Source: Heterohyrax brucei (lineage: Eukaryota; Chordata; Mammalia; Hyracoidea; Procaviidae). Taken from it: a stretch of DNA of 64,000 bases. A model generated the notes under the pieces. The model was not told the origin of the DNA and ran no database searches. It saw only the letters and a program-made list of their open reading frames with translations. Location of the stretch: positions 22,921,501 to 22,985,500 of the forward strand of contig CM053140.1 of assembly GCA_028571685.1 (NCBI GenBank), in the 5' to 3' direction. The position numbers and the translations under genes were made by a program. This document shows, in pieces, positions 46,947-59,104 of the stretch (positions within the stretch are counted from its first letter, which is position 1; each line of letters opens with the position of its first letter).

Positions 46947-48794
46947 AACATCAGTTGAGATTTTTCAATACACAGATGCAGTACTGCAAGTCCTCACTTG
47001 TCTGTACACAGTACATTTTCATTTAATCATAATTAAAAAAAAAAGAAAAAGAAATCTGGACGACAGCTACCTGGCCAACCAGCTATAGCTGATCCTTTCT
47101 TACACTCATTCCAAAGAAAGGTGATCAAGCAGAACACAGAGATTACTGAAAAGTCTCACTAATATCAAAAATGAGTAAAGTATGGCTGAAGATTATTGAG
47201 CTGTGACTAACAATGTTTTGTGAGGCTTTTCTAGTGCTGGCCTTGTAACTCCTACCCAGGTCATCCAGCAGGACAGTGTGATAGTGCAGTCGAGGCCCAC
47301 TAAGAGGACGGGTCAGTATCTCCTTAAGTGAGAGCTCATTCCAGAGCAGTCAGGGAGATTTGGCCACCACCAAGGAAGAACGGCCGTGAGCTGAGAGAGC
47401 ATTCTTTGGGTGCAGGATCACTGTGCTGTAAAGCTCTTGGAAGCAAGTCCTAGACAGAGTGCCAGCTCAGAGCTGGTGGCAGGAGAGACCTAGCAACAAG
47501 AGACATTATGGTGGGCTTCCCAGCCACAAAGGCAGAAAGCTGAGTGCCTTTGGTCAGAGGCTGAGGGCCAGGGAGAGCCCTGCCTTCAGGAGGTGGGCAG
47601 AATAATCTGTGAGGAAACACAGAATGGAAATCCTATGGAAAATCTGGCATCTCTTTGAAGTCCGCAGCTGGAAGTAATACAGAGACCCTGAGGTCCTCTG
47701 TAAATAGTGGGGCCAAAGCTATCATCAAGCAATAAAGGATAAAAAGAGCAAAGCATTAATAACATCCTGGGACACTGAGATAAGTCCGAGCCGCCAAATT
47801 ATGTAAATTACCTCAAGGTTGTTTTTCAGAACAAACCAGATGGAAGCAACTCTAAGGTCATGCACAGAAACTCCCACTTCAATAGCTACATGTCCTTCCA
47901 ATGGGAGCACTAGACAGCCAATCAGGACCCGGTGATGAAACAAAAGAACCAAGAAACTGCATGCACAACACCCTCTAAGAAGTCCTGCTACCTTTTCCAG
48001 ACAGCCCCCAAGAACGGAACTCTCTAGATCCTGTAACTGATTCAATCCCAAGTGACCTGGTTCGGGTTCAGGAGATCAGAGCAGCAATTTCTGTCTCCAG
48101 ACGGGAGGATAACTGGGCCACCCATCCCCCAGGCACCAGGACGCAACCTTCACGGCAGCAAAACTTACTAAGTCCAAGTACCTCACAGACAGGGAAGGGC
48201 TCAGTCTCTGTGAGTGGGGCAAGACCTGGTACAAAGCTTGTAGGGTTCCTTATATTGGTAAGGGTAACAGGTGGTGTCATAGTCAGGAGGGGTAGGCAGG
48301 AAACAGCCTTTGGTTTCTGTTTTAGGGTTATACGTCAGCAACTGCATGAGGGAGCCCCTCCTGAAGAGTAAGATAATGATACGGAGATAGGAATAAAAAA
48401 TAGGGGCTAACTCATTTCCAGATCATCGGCCTGAGGTGGTATCCATACATAGCCACATCTCAAACTGCCAGGAGAAATTGTTACATCTGCAATTACCCTT
48501 TTCAAATGCTGATTGGGTATTTAGCAATCATATGATGAGGTGGTCTATGGTGGTGATCAGGGTCCCTGGCTACCCTTGTTTCTTCCCCCTTGAGTAGACA
48601 CGGGCCTGAAATCCTGAAGGAAATGTGGGAAGTTGACTGGCTCTGGCTACTTCCTGCTGTTTGGGGTTATAGTCCTGCCTACCCGTCAGACCCATGTTCC
48701 TCAAGTACCCTGTGTCTTGAAAACATTGAGATGCCTGATGTACCTACCGCCTAGTTGGTGGTTCTAGGGCTGCATATTCGTGTAGGAGCAAGAG
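46947..48794 (+). repeat. Array spacer, copy 2
   Basis: Same order of landmarks as copy 1. It carries an A-rich insertion near 47,035 and a short extra segment near 47,775 (gacactgagataagtccgag) that is shared with spacer copy 4 but absent from copy 1. Confidence 0.88.
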
Positions 48795-49462
48795 ATTTGC
48801 TAGGAATCTCAAGCAAAGAGCTGAAAAGAGCCAAAAGAAATCCTCTAACCTCCTGACACTACACCAAGAGATAAAAATCATGAAGGATCTATACAATCCA
48901 AATACTTTAATGCCATTTCAAGCCATAGAGAAAAACACCATCTTTGGTATACTGATGGAGTACAGAGCGGGAGGAGACTTCTGTGATCATCTAAGACTCA
49001 TGGCTTCATGAGTGAAAAAAAGGCACAGAAAAAATTTTGTCAGTTAGTGTATGCCCTACAGCTGTGAAACAAGAAATGTATTGTGCACAGAGACATCAAA
49101 CGAGAAAATGTGCTCTTGTATCATAGAAGGAAAACACCAAACTTGCTGAACTTTAGTTCTGGAACTGAATTCACCACAGACAGCAAGTTGAACACTTCCT
49201 GTGGGAGTCTCCCTTATTATGTTCCCCTTATTATGTTCCAGAACTCGTACCTGGATAAAAGTTCCATGGACACCCTCGTGGGTGTGTGGAGCCTGGGAGT
49301 CACCCCATATTTCATGGTAAGTGGATCTCCACCTTTTCATAGAGATGCCTTAAATGAGCTACGAAAGTGGGTACTGGAGGAAGAGTCTAATATTCCTTTC
49401 TGTATGTCTATGTCATGTGAACACTCACTGAGTCAAGTATTCGTTTGTCACCCACGTGCTCC
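48795..49462 (+). pseudogene. MARK-like kinase copy 4, truncated
   Basis: The start is eroded; homology resumes at AKS/EKSQ (48,810). The frame 49,083-49,469 is the best-preserved catalytic core in the array: VHRDIKRENVLL keeps HRD and the catalytic Lys/Asn positions, but DFG has become NFS (LLNFSSGTEFT). LNTSCGSLPYYVP and WSLGVTPYFMVSGSPPFHRD follow. A 17-bp duplication (ccttattatgttcc twice, 49,211-49,240) adds residues in the activation segment. It ends at the same junction as copy 2 (tgtcacccacgtgctcc). Confidence 0.87.
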
Positions 49463-49614
49463 ACTTTAACCACACCACAAGGGCACCTCTTATCCAAAAT
49501 CCCATTAGTCTTTGACACCACATTGAACATGCCACAGAGCCACTTATCATTTCCTGTTGAAGAGGAAATCTATGTGGGACACTACCAACTCCTAAGAACC
49601 ACTGGCAAGGGGAC

Positions 49615-50069
49615 TGTTTTAGTCACCTAGTACTGCTCTAACAGAAAATACTACAGTGGATAGTTTCACGAAGACAAACTTTATTGTCATAGTCCTGGAA
49701 GCCATAAATCTGTTCCTAAGTTATAAGTCCACTCAACAAGAGAAATTATCATAGTACGGTGGGTAGAGTCTAAATTCAAGGAGAGCATCTTTGCACAGGA
49801 ACCTCAGGTCCAAAGGATGCGCTCTGCTCTCGGTGCTGCCGTCTTAGTGGCACGAGGTTCCCAATTCTCTGTGCTCACTTCTCTCCCATATGTTCCACAG
49901 CTGGTAACTTGAGTCCTGCCTCACCAGGACAACTGCTGCCCAGTCTCCATCATCAGTTATCACAGAGGCAGGATTCACAATACATAGGAGGAATGGCACC
50001 ATACTGGGACTCATAGCCAAGTGAAATCAATATATACGTTCTTGGGGGGACACAGCGCAATCCATGACA
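49615..50069 (-). mobile_element. MaLR-like solo LTR inside kinase copy 5
   Basis: + strand ends tgttttagtcacctagtact and acacagcgcaatccatgaca. The flanks gggac and gctac are an imperfect 5-bp duplication. It splits the kinase N-lobe right after the glycine loop. Confidence 0.85.
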
Positions 50070-51607
50070 GCTACACTGGCCAGAGTCAATTTTCTCTGGC
50101 ACATCAACACTGCCAAGAGGTAGCCAAGAGAAGAGCTGAAAAGAGGCAACAGACATCCTCCAACCTCCAAACACTAGACCCACAGATAAAAATCATGAAG
50201 GCTCTGAATCCTTGAAGAATTTTATGGGGTTTCAGGCTGTAGAGAATAACAACATCTTTGGTACAGTGATGGAGTACACAACTACAGGTGTCTTGTGTGA
50301 TCATCTGGAAACTCATAGCTTCATGAGCTACAAAGAGCCCCCCCAAATATTCTGCCAATTACAGCTGGCCTTACAGGTTTGCAACAACTGTTGTACATAG
50401 GGATACCAAATCAGAATATGCGGTCTTGGATGAGAGAAGGAACATTAAACTTGCTGACATTGGTAGTCTGAGAACTGAATTCACCAATGGGAGCAACCTG
50501 AACACTTTCTATGGTAGTCTCCATTACTGTGCCTAGAACTCCTACAAGGAGAAAAGTACCACGGATCCCCTTGGATGTGTGAAGCCTGGAAATCACTGTA
50601 AACTTCAAGGTAAGTGGATCTCTGCCTTTCTAAGGAGAGACTTTAACTGAGCTATCAAGTCAGGTATTAGAGGAAGGATATGACTTTCCTCTCCACATGT
50701 CTACACTATGTGAACACTTACTAAGCCAAATAGTGATCTGTGACTCAAGAAAGACAGCCCTATCAGAGGACCTGCTAAAATTTACATACAGGAATATGGA
50801 TGATGCAGACAAACAAAAGGTGTATGTGAAGCCCCTCCCAGACTATGAGGACCCCTGATGAATTGAGGCCAAAGTGAACACAGGTGAAAGGCAGAAAGAA
50901 TTTCTTGACCCGCTGTTGAACCAAAAATACAGTGACGTGGTGGGCACCTATCTGATTCCAGGTTACAACACATCTGAGATGGACAGTCATGCCAGTACCG
51001 TGGAACCCCAGGGTGCAGCACATTGCACTGATAGCCACACACCTTTCTCACTCCATGAGGTGCATCCTACCACCTATGCCAAACCCAAACGACATAGTTA
51101 CAATGTACCTGTGCACTCCCACCTGTGACTACTGTTTCTACAATATTTTGAAGAGTCTACCACATAGAAGGAAAGGAGTCTCCACCATATGTGTTTCTCC
51201 CTGCATCTCCCTGACAGTCTTTCCTGTACCAACAACCTAGGAGAGCCTGGACAGAGCCCAACCCAACCTGGGGACTGTGTCCCAACATAAGAATAGTGTG
51301 GAAACACAACCCAGTGTAATTCCCACATGTGTTTCTGTGGCTACCTCCTCTGCCCAGACCATCGTTAAGAATGGTAGAGCCCCAGTGGAAACTGGTTTTG
51401 CACAGGGAGTGTCATAACTAAGATCCTTAAATGACAAGCAGCTGCAGGAGGTATCTGACCAGACTGTGACCCCAGCCCCTTCCCAGGTCAACAGCCAGGA
51501 CCAGCAGAGTGCCACCACGATGCACTTTAGGCTCAGAAGAAGGTATCATTGTTGTATCTGTATCAACAGGGAACCCCAGACTGTGACCTCAGCCTCTCCC
51601 TCTGTCA

Positions 51608-52508
51608 CTTTGGGAGTCACCTTGTATTTCATAGTAAATGGACTTCTGCCTTTTCATGGAGAAACCTCAACTGAGCTACGAAAGCAGGTATTGCAGGAAG
51701 AATATGATACTGCTTTCCACATATCTACACCATGTAAACACTTTCTGAACCAAAGATTTGTGACACAAGAAAGACAACCACGGTCAGAGCACATTCTAGA
51801 GCATCTACACTCAAGGTAAACACTAAACAAAAACAGAAGGTGGATGTGTAGCCATTCCTGGACCACGAGGACCCCAGGTGCATTGAGGCCACAGTGAACA
51901 TGGATTACAGGCAGAAAGAGAGTCATGGCTCACTCTTCAATCAAATACAGAATAATGTGATGGGCACCTATCCGATCCTAGGTCACAACACATCTGAAAT
52001 GGGGTGTCACGCCAGTACTGAGAAACTTCAGACTACAGCATACAGCACTGATAGCCACACAACTGTCTAATCCTGTGAGGGACATCCTACTATCCATAGT
52101 AAACCCAAACAACATGGTTACAGGGAACCTGCCATCCCCGCATATGGCTACTGTTACTACAGTATTTTGAAGAATCAAGCTGATCAAAGGAAAGGGTCCT
52201 CCACGGTTATGTGCTTCTCCCTCCATCTCCCCTGCAACATCCTTTGTGCACCAACAACTCGGGATAGCCTGGGCAGAGCCTCACCAAACTCTGGGACTGT
52301 GTGCCAAGGTGAGAAAGTGGGGTTCCAGAACCCAGCAGAGTCCCCGCCTGTGTTTCCATGGCTGCTACCTCGGCTCAGACCATCAGTGAGAATGATAGAT
52401 CCCCAGGGGAAGCCAGTTTCCTATACGCAGTGTTACAACTTAAAGGATGAGTTCACACGGGAGCGAACTGACCAGACTTGACCCCAGCCTCTCCCTCTCT
52501 CATCCTCA
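51608..52508 (+). repeat. Extra C-lobe/UBA/linker module, copy 5 (second)
   Basis: Begins at the junction cctctccctctgtcact-ttgggagtcaccttgt, so linker-type sequence runs straight into LGVTLYFIVNGLLPFHGE without N-lobe or catalytic loop. UBA-like part near 51,890-52,020. Confidence 0.85.
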
Positions 52509-53406
52509 GAGTTACCCTGTACGTCACGGTAAGTGGATCTCTTCCTTTTCATGGACAGACCTTCACTGAGCCACAAAAGCAGGTAATGTAGGAAAAACAT
52601 GATACTCTTTTCACATGTATACGTCATGTGAACACTCGCAGAGGAAAACAGTCATTCATGACCAAGGAAAATGAGCCAGCCCTATCAAAGGACATGCTAG
52701 AACATCCATGGATACAGATGAATGAAGGAGAAAAACAAGATGTGCAGCCACTTCTAGACTTTGAGGAATGCCCAGTGAACTGAGGCCAAAGGCAACATGG
52801 GTTACAGGCAGAAATAGATTCTTAACTCACTGCTGAAAGAAAAATACAGTGATGTGATGGGCACCTACCTGATTCTAGGTCCCAACACATCTGAGATGGA
52901 GAGTCAGGCCAGTAGCACGGAACCCCAGTGTGCGGCACACTGCACTGACAGCCACACATCTTTCTCAACCCATGAGCTACATCCTACCATCCATGCTAAA
53001 TCCAAACAACGTACATGCACAATACCTGCCATTCCCACCTACGACTACTGTTTCCATAACGTTTTCAACAATCTAGCTGATAAAAGGAAGGGGGCCTCCA
53101 TCAAACGTGCTTCTCCCTGTGTCCCTTGTAACGTCCTTCCTGCCCCAACAACCCAGGTTAGCCTGGGCAGAGTTCAACCAAAACAATGAGTTGCGTTCCA
53201 AGGTTAGAAAAAGTGTGATGGTGGAATCCAGCAGGTTCACGGTATGTGCTTCCATGGCTGCCTCCTCCGCCAAGACCATCAGTAAGGATGGCGGAGCCCC
53301 AGAAGAACCCAGTTTCCCACAGGGAGTGTCACAACTAAGATCCTTCATTGATGAGCAGATATGGGAGGGACCTGACCAGATGGTGAACCCAGCCTCTCCC
53401 TCTGTC
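52509..53406 (+). repeat. Extra C-lobe/UBA/linker module, copy 5 (third)
   Basis: Starts cctctccctctctcatcctc then agttaccctgtacgtcacgg. The UBA/linker frame 52,854-53,189 (LILGPNTSEMESQAS) is open. Confidence 0.85.
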
Positions 53407-54240
53407 CCTGGGAGTCACCCTGTACTTCATGGTCAATGGATCTCAGCCTTTCCAGGGAGAAACTTTAACTGAGCTACGAAAAGGGGCGCTGCCTGAAGAA
53501 TATAATAGTCCTTTTCCACATGTCTATGCCACGTGAACACTTATTGAGCCAAATACTCACTGGTGACCCAAGAAAGAAAGGCACATCAGTGGACATCTTA
53601 GGATATCCACAGATGAAACTGATGACGAAGAAAGCAAAAGGCGTATGTGTAGCCACTTGGAGACTGTGAGGACCCCTCGTATTGAAGTCATGGTGAACAG
53701 GCAGGAAGAAACACATTACTCACTCTTGAATCAAAAATACAGTCACGTGAAGGGCACCTATCTGATCAAAGCTCACAACAGATATGAAATGGAGAGTCAC
53801 GCCACTACCAAGAATCCCCAGGCTGCAGCACAGTGCACTGAAAGACACACACTCTTTCATCCCATGATGAACATCATACTAACTGTGCTAAACTGAAATG
53901 GAGTCGTTAGACCGTCCCTTCCATTCCCACTTGGGACTACTGTTTCTGCAAAGCTTGGAAGAGTCTAGCTGATAGAAACAAAGGGGTCTCCATGGTACGT
54001 GCTTCTCCCTGAGTGTCCCGTGCAGCATCCTTCTTCCTGCACCAACAACCTGGGATCGCCTGGGCAGAGTCCAATTAAACCATGAGGACTGTGCGCCAAG
54101 GTGACAAAAAACGTGGTGCCACAACCCAGCACAGTCCCTGCAAGAGTTTCTGCGGCAACCTTCTTAGCCCAGACCATCAATAAGAATGATGGGGCCCTAG
54201 TGGAGAACACTTTCTGCCAGCCTCTCCTTCGGTCAACAGC
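53407..54240 (+). repeat. Extra C-lobe/UBA/linker module, copy 5 (fourth)
   Basis: Starts cctctccctctgtccctggg then agtcaccctgtacttcatgg. It ends in the native linker end before KA1. Confidence 0.85.
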
Positions 54241-54683
54241 CAGGACAAGTAGGGTGTCACTGGGAGATTCTTTAAACTCATAACTTCGTTGGAATTTTAT
54301 CAAAAGGGAACAAGAGCTATGTGACAGCAAAGTTGTAGAGGAGACCCTCAAATCTCAAGAGGCCAAGCACCAGTCTCTCAAGTTTAAGTGGAGGATCAAA
54401 ATCACCAGTTCCATGGAGCCCAACGAAACGAAGCGGGAGGATTTGCCAAGTGGTGGACACCCACCGACAAGTACACGCTGCTGTGTATGAGCAGCACATG
54501 AGGACTGCAGGACTTTGCTCAGTGGAGGATGGAGTTGTGCACACTGCCCCTGTGGACTCTCAACCAGGGAAAGGGGAGAGTATTTCAGGCATCTCTGAGG
54601 CCTTCAATAGCATCGCCTCGAAAATGAGCAGGGAGCATGTACTTTGCAATGCTGACAGCAGTTGCCTGGGACAAATGAGGAGT

Positions 54684-54840
54684 TCACACATATAAGCTCC
54701 CACATGATCAGGCAGTGTTGTTGTACATAGTCACTATGAGTTGGAACCTACTCGAGGGGAGCAGTGTTTTGTTCTGTTGTACAGAGTCACTATGAGTTGG
54801 AACCTACTCGAGGGGAGCAAACCTCGTAACAATGCCACAA
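54684..54840 (+). repeat. RTE/AfroSINE-like 3' tail, copy 3, with a ~55-bp duplication
   Basis: The segment gttgtaca...cactatgagttggaacctac...tcgaggggagca occurs twice head to tail (about 54,712-54,765 and 54,766-54,819). Confidence 0.85.
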
Positions 54841-55699
54841 GAGGAATTCAGAAGAGATCAACTGAGACATGCTTCCCGTCCCCCAGGCACCAGGATGCTA
54901 CCTTCATGGCAGCAAAATGTATTAAGTCAATGTACCGTAAAGACAGGGAAGGGGTCAATCTCTATGAGTGGGGAAAGGCCTGGTACAAAGCTTGTAGGGT
55001 TCCTTATATTGGTAAGGGTAAAAAGTACTCTCCTAGTCAGGAGGGGTAGCTAGGAAATAGCCTTTTGTTTCAGTTTTAGGGTTATACATCAGCAACTGCA
55101 TGATGGGTTCCCACCTGAAAGATAAGATAAATGGTATCGTGACAGGATTAACACAGGGGATAGGTCATTTCTAGACTATCCTCCTGAGGTGGTACCTGTA
55201 TATAGCCACATCTCAAACTGCCAGGAGGTCACAACTGCAATTACCCTTCTCAAACATTGATTGTTTAGTGAACACAGGATGAGGTGGTCTGTGGTGGCGA
55301 TCAAGTTCCCTAGCTACCTTGGTCACTTTCCCCTTGAGGAGACATGGGCCTGAAATCTTGAAGGGAATGTGGGACGTCGACTCGCTCTGGCTACTTCCTG
55401 CTGTTTGGGGTTGTAGTCCTGCCTACCCGGCAGACCCATGTTCCTCAAGTACCCTGTCTTGATAACAGTGGGATGCGTGATCTACCTACTGCCTCGCTAG
55501 GGGTTATAGGCTGCATATCCTTGTAGGACCATGAGATTCACTAGCAATGGTTGTAGCTCAGAGCCATGTCTTTTATCTTAGAAGCCAAATTCAAGATGTG
55601 CTGTATGTTGTCGTGGACCCAGCCAGACTTATTAACATAAAAACAACACTGTTCCTTGAGACACAGGCAGGTGCTGTCCTCAGCTTCTGTTAAAAGGTC
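54841..55699 (+). repeat. Array spacer, copy 3, shortened
   Basis: After about 30 bases it jumps from the 42,740-type position to the 43,810-type position (caggcaccaggatgctacct at 54,884), so about 1.07 kb present in the other spacers is missing. Confidence 0.87.
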
Positions 55700-57146
55700 A
55701 AGGGAATCAATGTGGGACACTATCACCAGCTAAGACCATTGGCAAGTGGACGTGGGTCAGAGGCAAGTTTTCTTGGCACATCATCAAGGGCGAAGAGGTA
55801 GCCAAGAAGATTTGAGAAGAGCCCAGAGACATTCTCCAACCTCCTGACACCATACCCAGAGATACGTATCACAAAGGGTCTCCAGGATCCAAATATTTTA
55901 ATGCTGTTGCAAGTCATAGAGAATAAGAACATCTTTGGTATAGTGATGGAGTACGTAACCGCAGGGGACTTATTGATCATTTATAGACTCATGACTTCAT
56001 GGGCCAGAAAGAAGCCCCCAAAATATTCTGCCAATTAGTGTTGGCCCTACAGGTTTGTCACACAACTGTGTTACACATGGGGTTATCACACCAGAAACCA
56101 TGTACTTGGATGAGAGAAGAAACATCAAACTTGCCGACACTGATCTGGGAACTAAATTTACCAAAGGGAGTGAGCTGAGTACTTTCTGTAGCAGTCTCCA
56201 TTGTTATGATCAGAACTCCTACAGGGAGAGAAGTACTACGGACTCTCTTGGACGTGTGGAGCCTGGAAGTCACCCTATACTTCATGGTAAGTGGATCTCT
56301 GCCTTTCCATGGAGAGACTTTAACTGAGCTACCAAAGCATGTACTGGGGGAAGAACATGACATTGCTTTCCATGTGTCTATGCCATGTAAATGCTTGCTA
56401 AGCGAAATATTCATTTGTGACACAAGAAAGACAGGCACATCAGAGGACACGCTAGAACAGCCATAGATGAATATGGATAACGAAAAACACAAAAGCTGGA
56501 TGTGCAGACACTCCCAGGCTATGAGGATCCTCAGTCCATTGAGGCCATGGGGAACATGGGTTACAGGCAGGAACAGATTCAGGACTCTTGAATCAAAAGT
56601 ACAGTGAGGTCATGGGAACCAATCTGATTCTATGTTCCAACATATCTGAGATAACAGACTCATGCTAGTCCCGTGGAACTAACCCCAGAGCGCAGCATAC
56701 TGCACTGATAGTCAGGCCTCTTTCTCATCCCATGAGGTATATTCTACCATTCATGCTAAATCCAAATGACGTAGTTACACCGTTCCTGCCATTCCCACCT
56801 ATAACTTCTATGATGCTCCAAAGAGTCTAGCAGAAAGAAGGGAAGGGGATTCTATGGTATATGCTTCCTCCTCAGCCTCCTCTGCCAAGTCCTTCATGCA
56901 CCAACAACCCAGGATAGCCTGGGCAGAACCCAACCAAACCTCAGGACTGAGTCCCAAGCTGAGGAAAAATGCAGTGTCACAAGCCAATAGATTCCCTGTG
57001 TGTGTTTCCATGGCTGCCTCCTCCACCAAGACCATCAATAAGAATGGTGGAGTCCCAGCGGAAACCAGTTGCCCACGATCCTTATTGATGAGCAGGTCTG
57101 GGAGGTACCTGAGCAGACAGTGAACTCAGCCTCTCCCTCTGTCACT

Positions 57147-58038
57147 GGGAGTCACCCTGTACTTCATGGTAAGTGGATCTCAACCTTTCCATGGAGAAAC
57201 CTTAACTGAGCTACAAAAGGAGGCACTGGAGAAAGAACACGAAATTCCTTTCTACATGTCCATGCCATGTGAACACTCATGGAAAAAATACTCATCGGTG
57301 ACCCAGGAGAGAGAGCCACTTCAGAGGACATCCTAAGACATCCAGAGATGAACACTAAGGATGAAGAAAACAGAAGATGTAGGTACAGCCACTCCCAGAC
57401 TATGAGGACACCTGGTGTATTGAGACCACAGTGGACATGAGTTAGAGACAGGAATAGATTCATTACTCATCCTTGAATCAAAAGCACAGTGACATAATGG
57501 GCACCTATCTCATCGTAGTTCACAACACCCATGAAATAGAGTCATGCCGCTACCAAGGATCCCCAGGCTGCAGCACACTGCACTGACAGCCACACTTTTC
57601 TCATCCCATGACGGACATCCTTCCACTCGTGCTAAACGCAAACGGGGCTCTTATACCATACCTGCCATTCCCACCTACGACGACTGTTTCTACAATGCTT
57701 TGAAGAGTCTAGCTGATAGACAAGGGGGTCTCCATAGTATGTGCTTCTTCCTAAGTCTCCCTGGCAAAGTCCTTCCTGCACTAACATCCCAGGATAGCCT
57801 GGACAGAGCTCAACCAAACCTGGGGACTTTGTGGCATGGTGAGAAAAACTGCAGAGCAACAATCTAGTAGACTACACATGTATGTTTCCATGGCTGCCTC
57901 CTCCATCCAGATCATCATGAAGAAGGATGGAGTCCCACGGGAATCCAGTATCCCACAGGGAGGGTCACAGCTAAGATCCTGTAATGGTGAGCAGGTGTGG
58001 AAAGTACCTGATCAGACTGTGTCCCCAGCCTCTCCCTG
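57147..58038 (+). repeat. Extra C-lobe/UBA/linker module, copy 6 (second)
   Basis: Starts cctctccctctgtcactggg then agtcaccctgtacttcatgg, the same junction class as in copy 5. The frame 57,544-57,867 covers UBA end and linker. Confidence 0.86.
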
Positions 58039-58945
58039 AGTCAACTGGGGATTCACCTGCACATCATGCTAAGTGGATCTCTGATTTTTGATGGAAAGAC
58101 CTTCACTGAGCTGTGAAAACAGGTATAAAAGGTATAATACGATATTCTTTTCCACAGGTCTACACCATGTTAACACTTGCTGAGCCAAATAATCATTTGG
58201 ATCCAACAAAGAGAGTCACATCAGAGGACAACCTGGAACTTCTATGGATGAAGATGGATGATGAAAAGAAACAAAATATGTATGTGCAGCTACTGCCAGA
58301 CAATGAATACCCCTAGTACACTGAGCCTGTGTTGAACTTGGCCTATAGGCGGGAAAAGATTCAAGACTCATTCTGGAATCAGAACTACAACGACGTGGTG
58401 GTCATCAATCTGATCCTAAGTCATAATCAGCTGAGATATACAGTCATGCCAGTACTGTGGAACCCCAAAGTGCAGCACATGGCACTGATAGCCACGCACT
58501 TCTCTCAATCCATAAGAAATATCCTCCTGCCCATTCTAAAGCCAAACAAGTTAGTTACAATGTACCTGCCATTCCCATCAATGACTACAGTTATTTGAAC
58601 TGTCTAGCTGGTAGAAGAAGCTATACGCTTCTCCTTCAGACTCCGTTACAAAGTCCTTCCCACAACAACTACCCACAACAACTTCCCACAACAACAGAAG
58701 AGCCTGGGTAAACCCCAACCAAACTTAGGTATTGTATGCCAAGCTGAAAAATAGTGTGGAGACACAAGCTAGGAGAGTCCTCACATGTGTTTCTGTGGCT
58801 GCCTCCTCCATCCAGACCATCAAGAAGAATGGTGGAGTCCCAGTGGAAACCAGTTTCCCACAGAGAGTGTCCCACTAAGAGCCTTCAATGATGAGCAGGT
58901 ACAGGAGGTGTCTGACTAGACTGTGACCCCAGCTTCTCCCTCTGT
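58039..58945 (+). repeat. Extra C-lobe/UBA/linker module, copy 6 (third)
   Basis: Starts cctctccctgagtcaactgg then ggattcacctgcacatcatg. The UBA-like part is near 58,330-58,470. An aacaact-type short repeat at 58,664-58,698 (cacaacaact three times, degenerate) lies in the linker. Confidence 0.84.
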
Positions 58946-59104
58946 CCATAGCCAGCGAACAGCATTGTGCCACTACGAGGTTTTTAAGCTCATGAGAAGA
59001 TAACTTGATCGTCCATGTGTCAAAAGGAAGGGAAGGTTTGTGACCACAGTGTTGTAGTGAGATACTCAAACTTGAGAGAGAAAGCCACGCTCTCTGAAGT
59101 CCAC

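Larger units (their letters stand above)
49463..54683 (+). pseudogene. MARK-like kinase copy 5 with four C-lobe/UBA/linker modules
   Basis: Leader, then N-lobe YVGHYQLLRTTGKGT cut at 49,614 by an LTR, resuming at 50,070 with TLARVNF. The catalytic loop is VVHRDTKSEYAVL. Four successive modules of C-lobe, UBA-like part and linker follow (from about 50,573, 51,608, 52,509 and 53,407), then one KA1 (54,350-54,640; KITSSMEPNE, ISGISEAFNSIASKMSREH). A normal MARK has one of each. Frames of 80-120 codons survive in the UBA/linker parts (50,874-51,128; 52,854-53,189). Stops and shifts preclude a product. Confidence 0.85.

Noticed and set aside
56058..56492. 144-codon frame on the - strand
   Set aside because: Antisense of kinase copy 6; the same shadow appears in other copies.
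45215..58080. Repeated gtaagt motifs after tcatg, resembling splice donors
   Set aside because: In every copy they encode Val-Ser of the kinase motif MVSGS and the protein reading continues through them without an intron.
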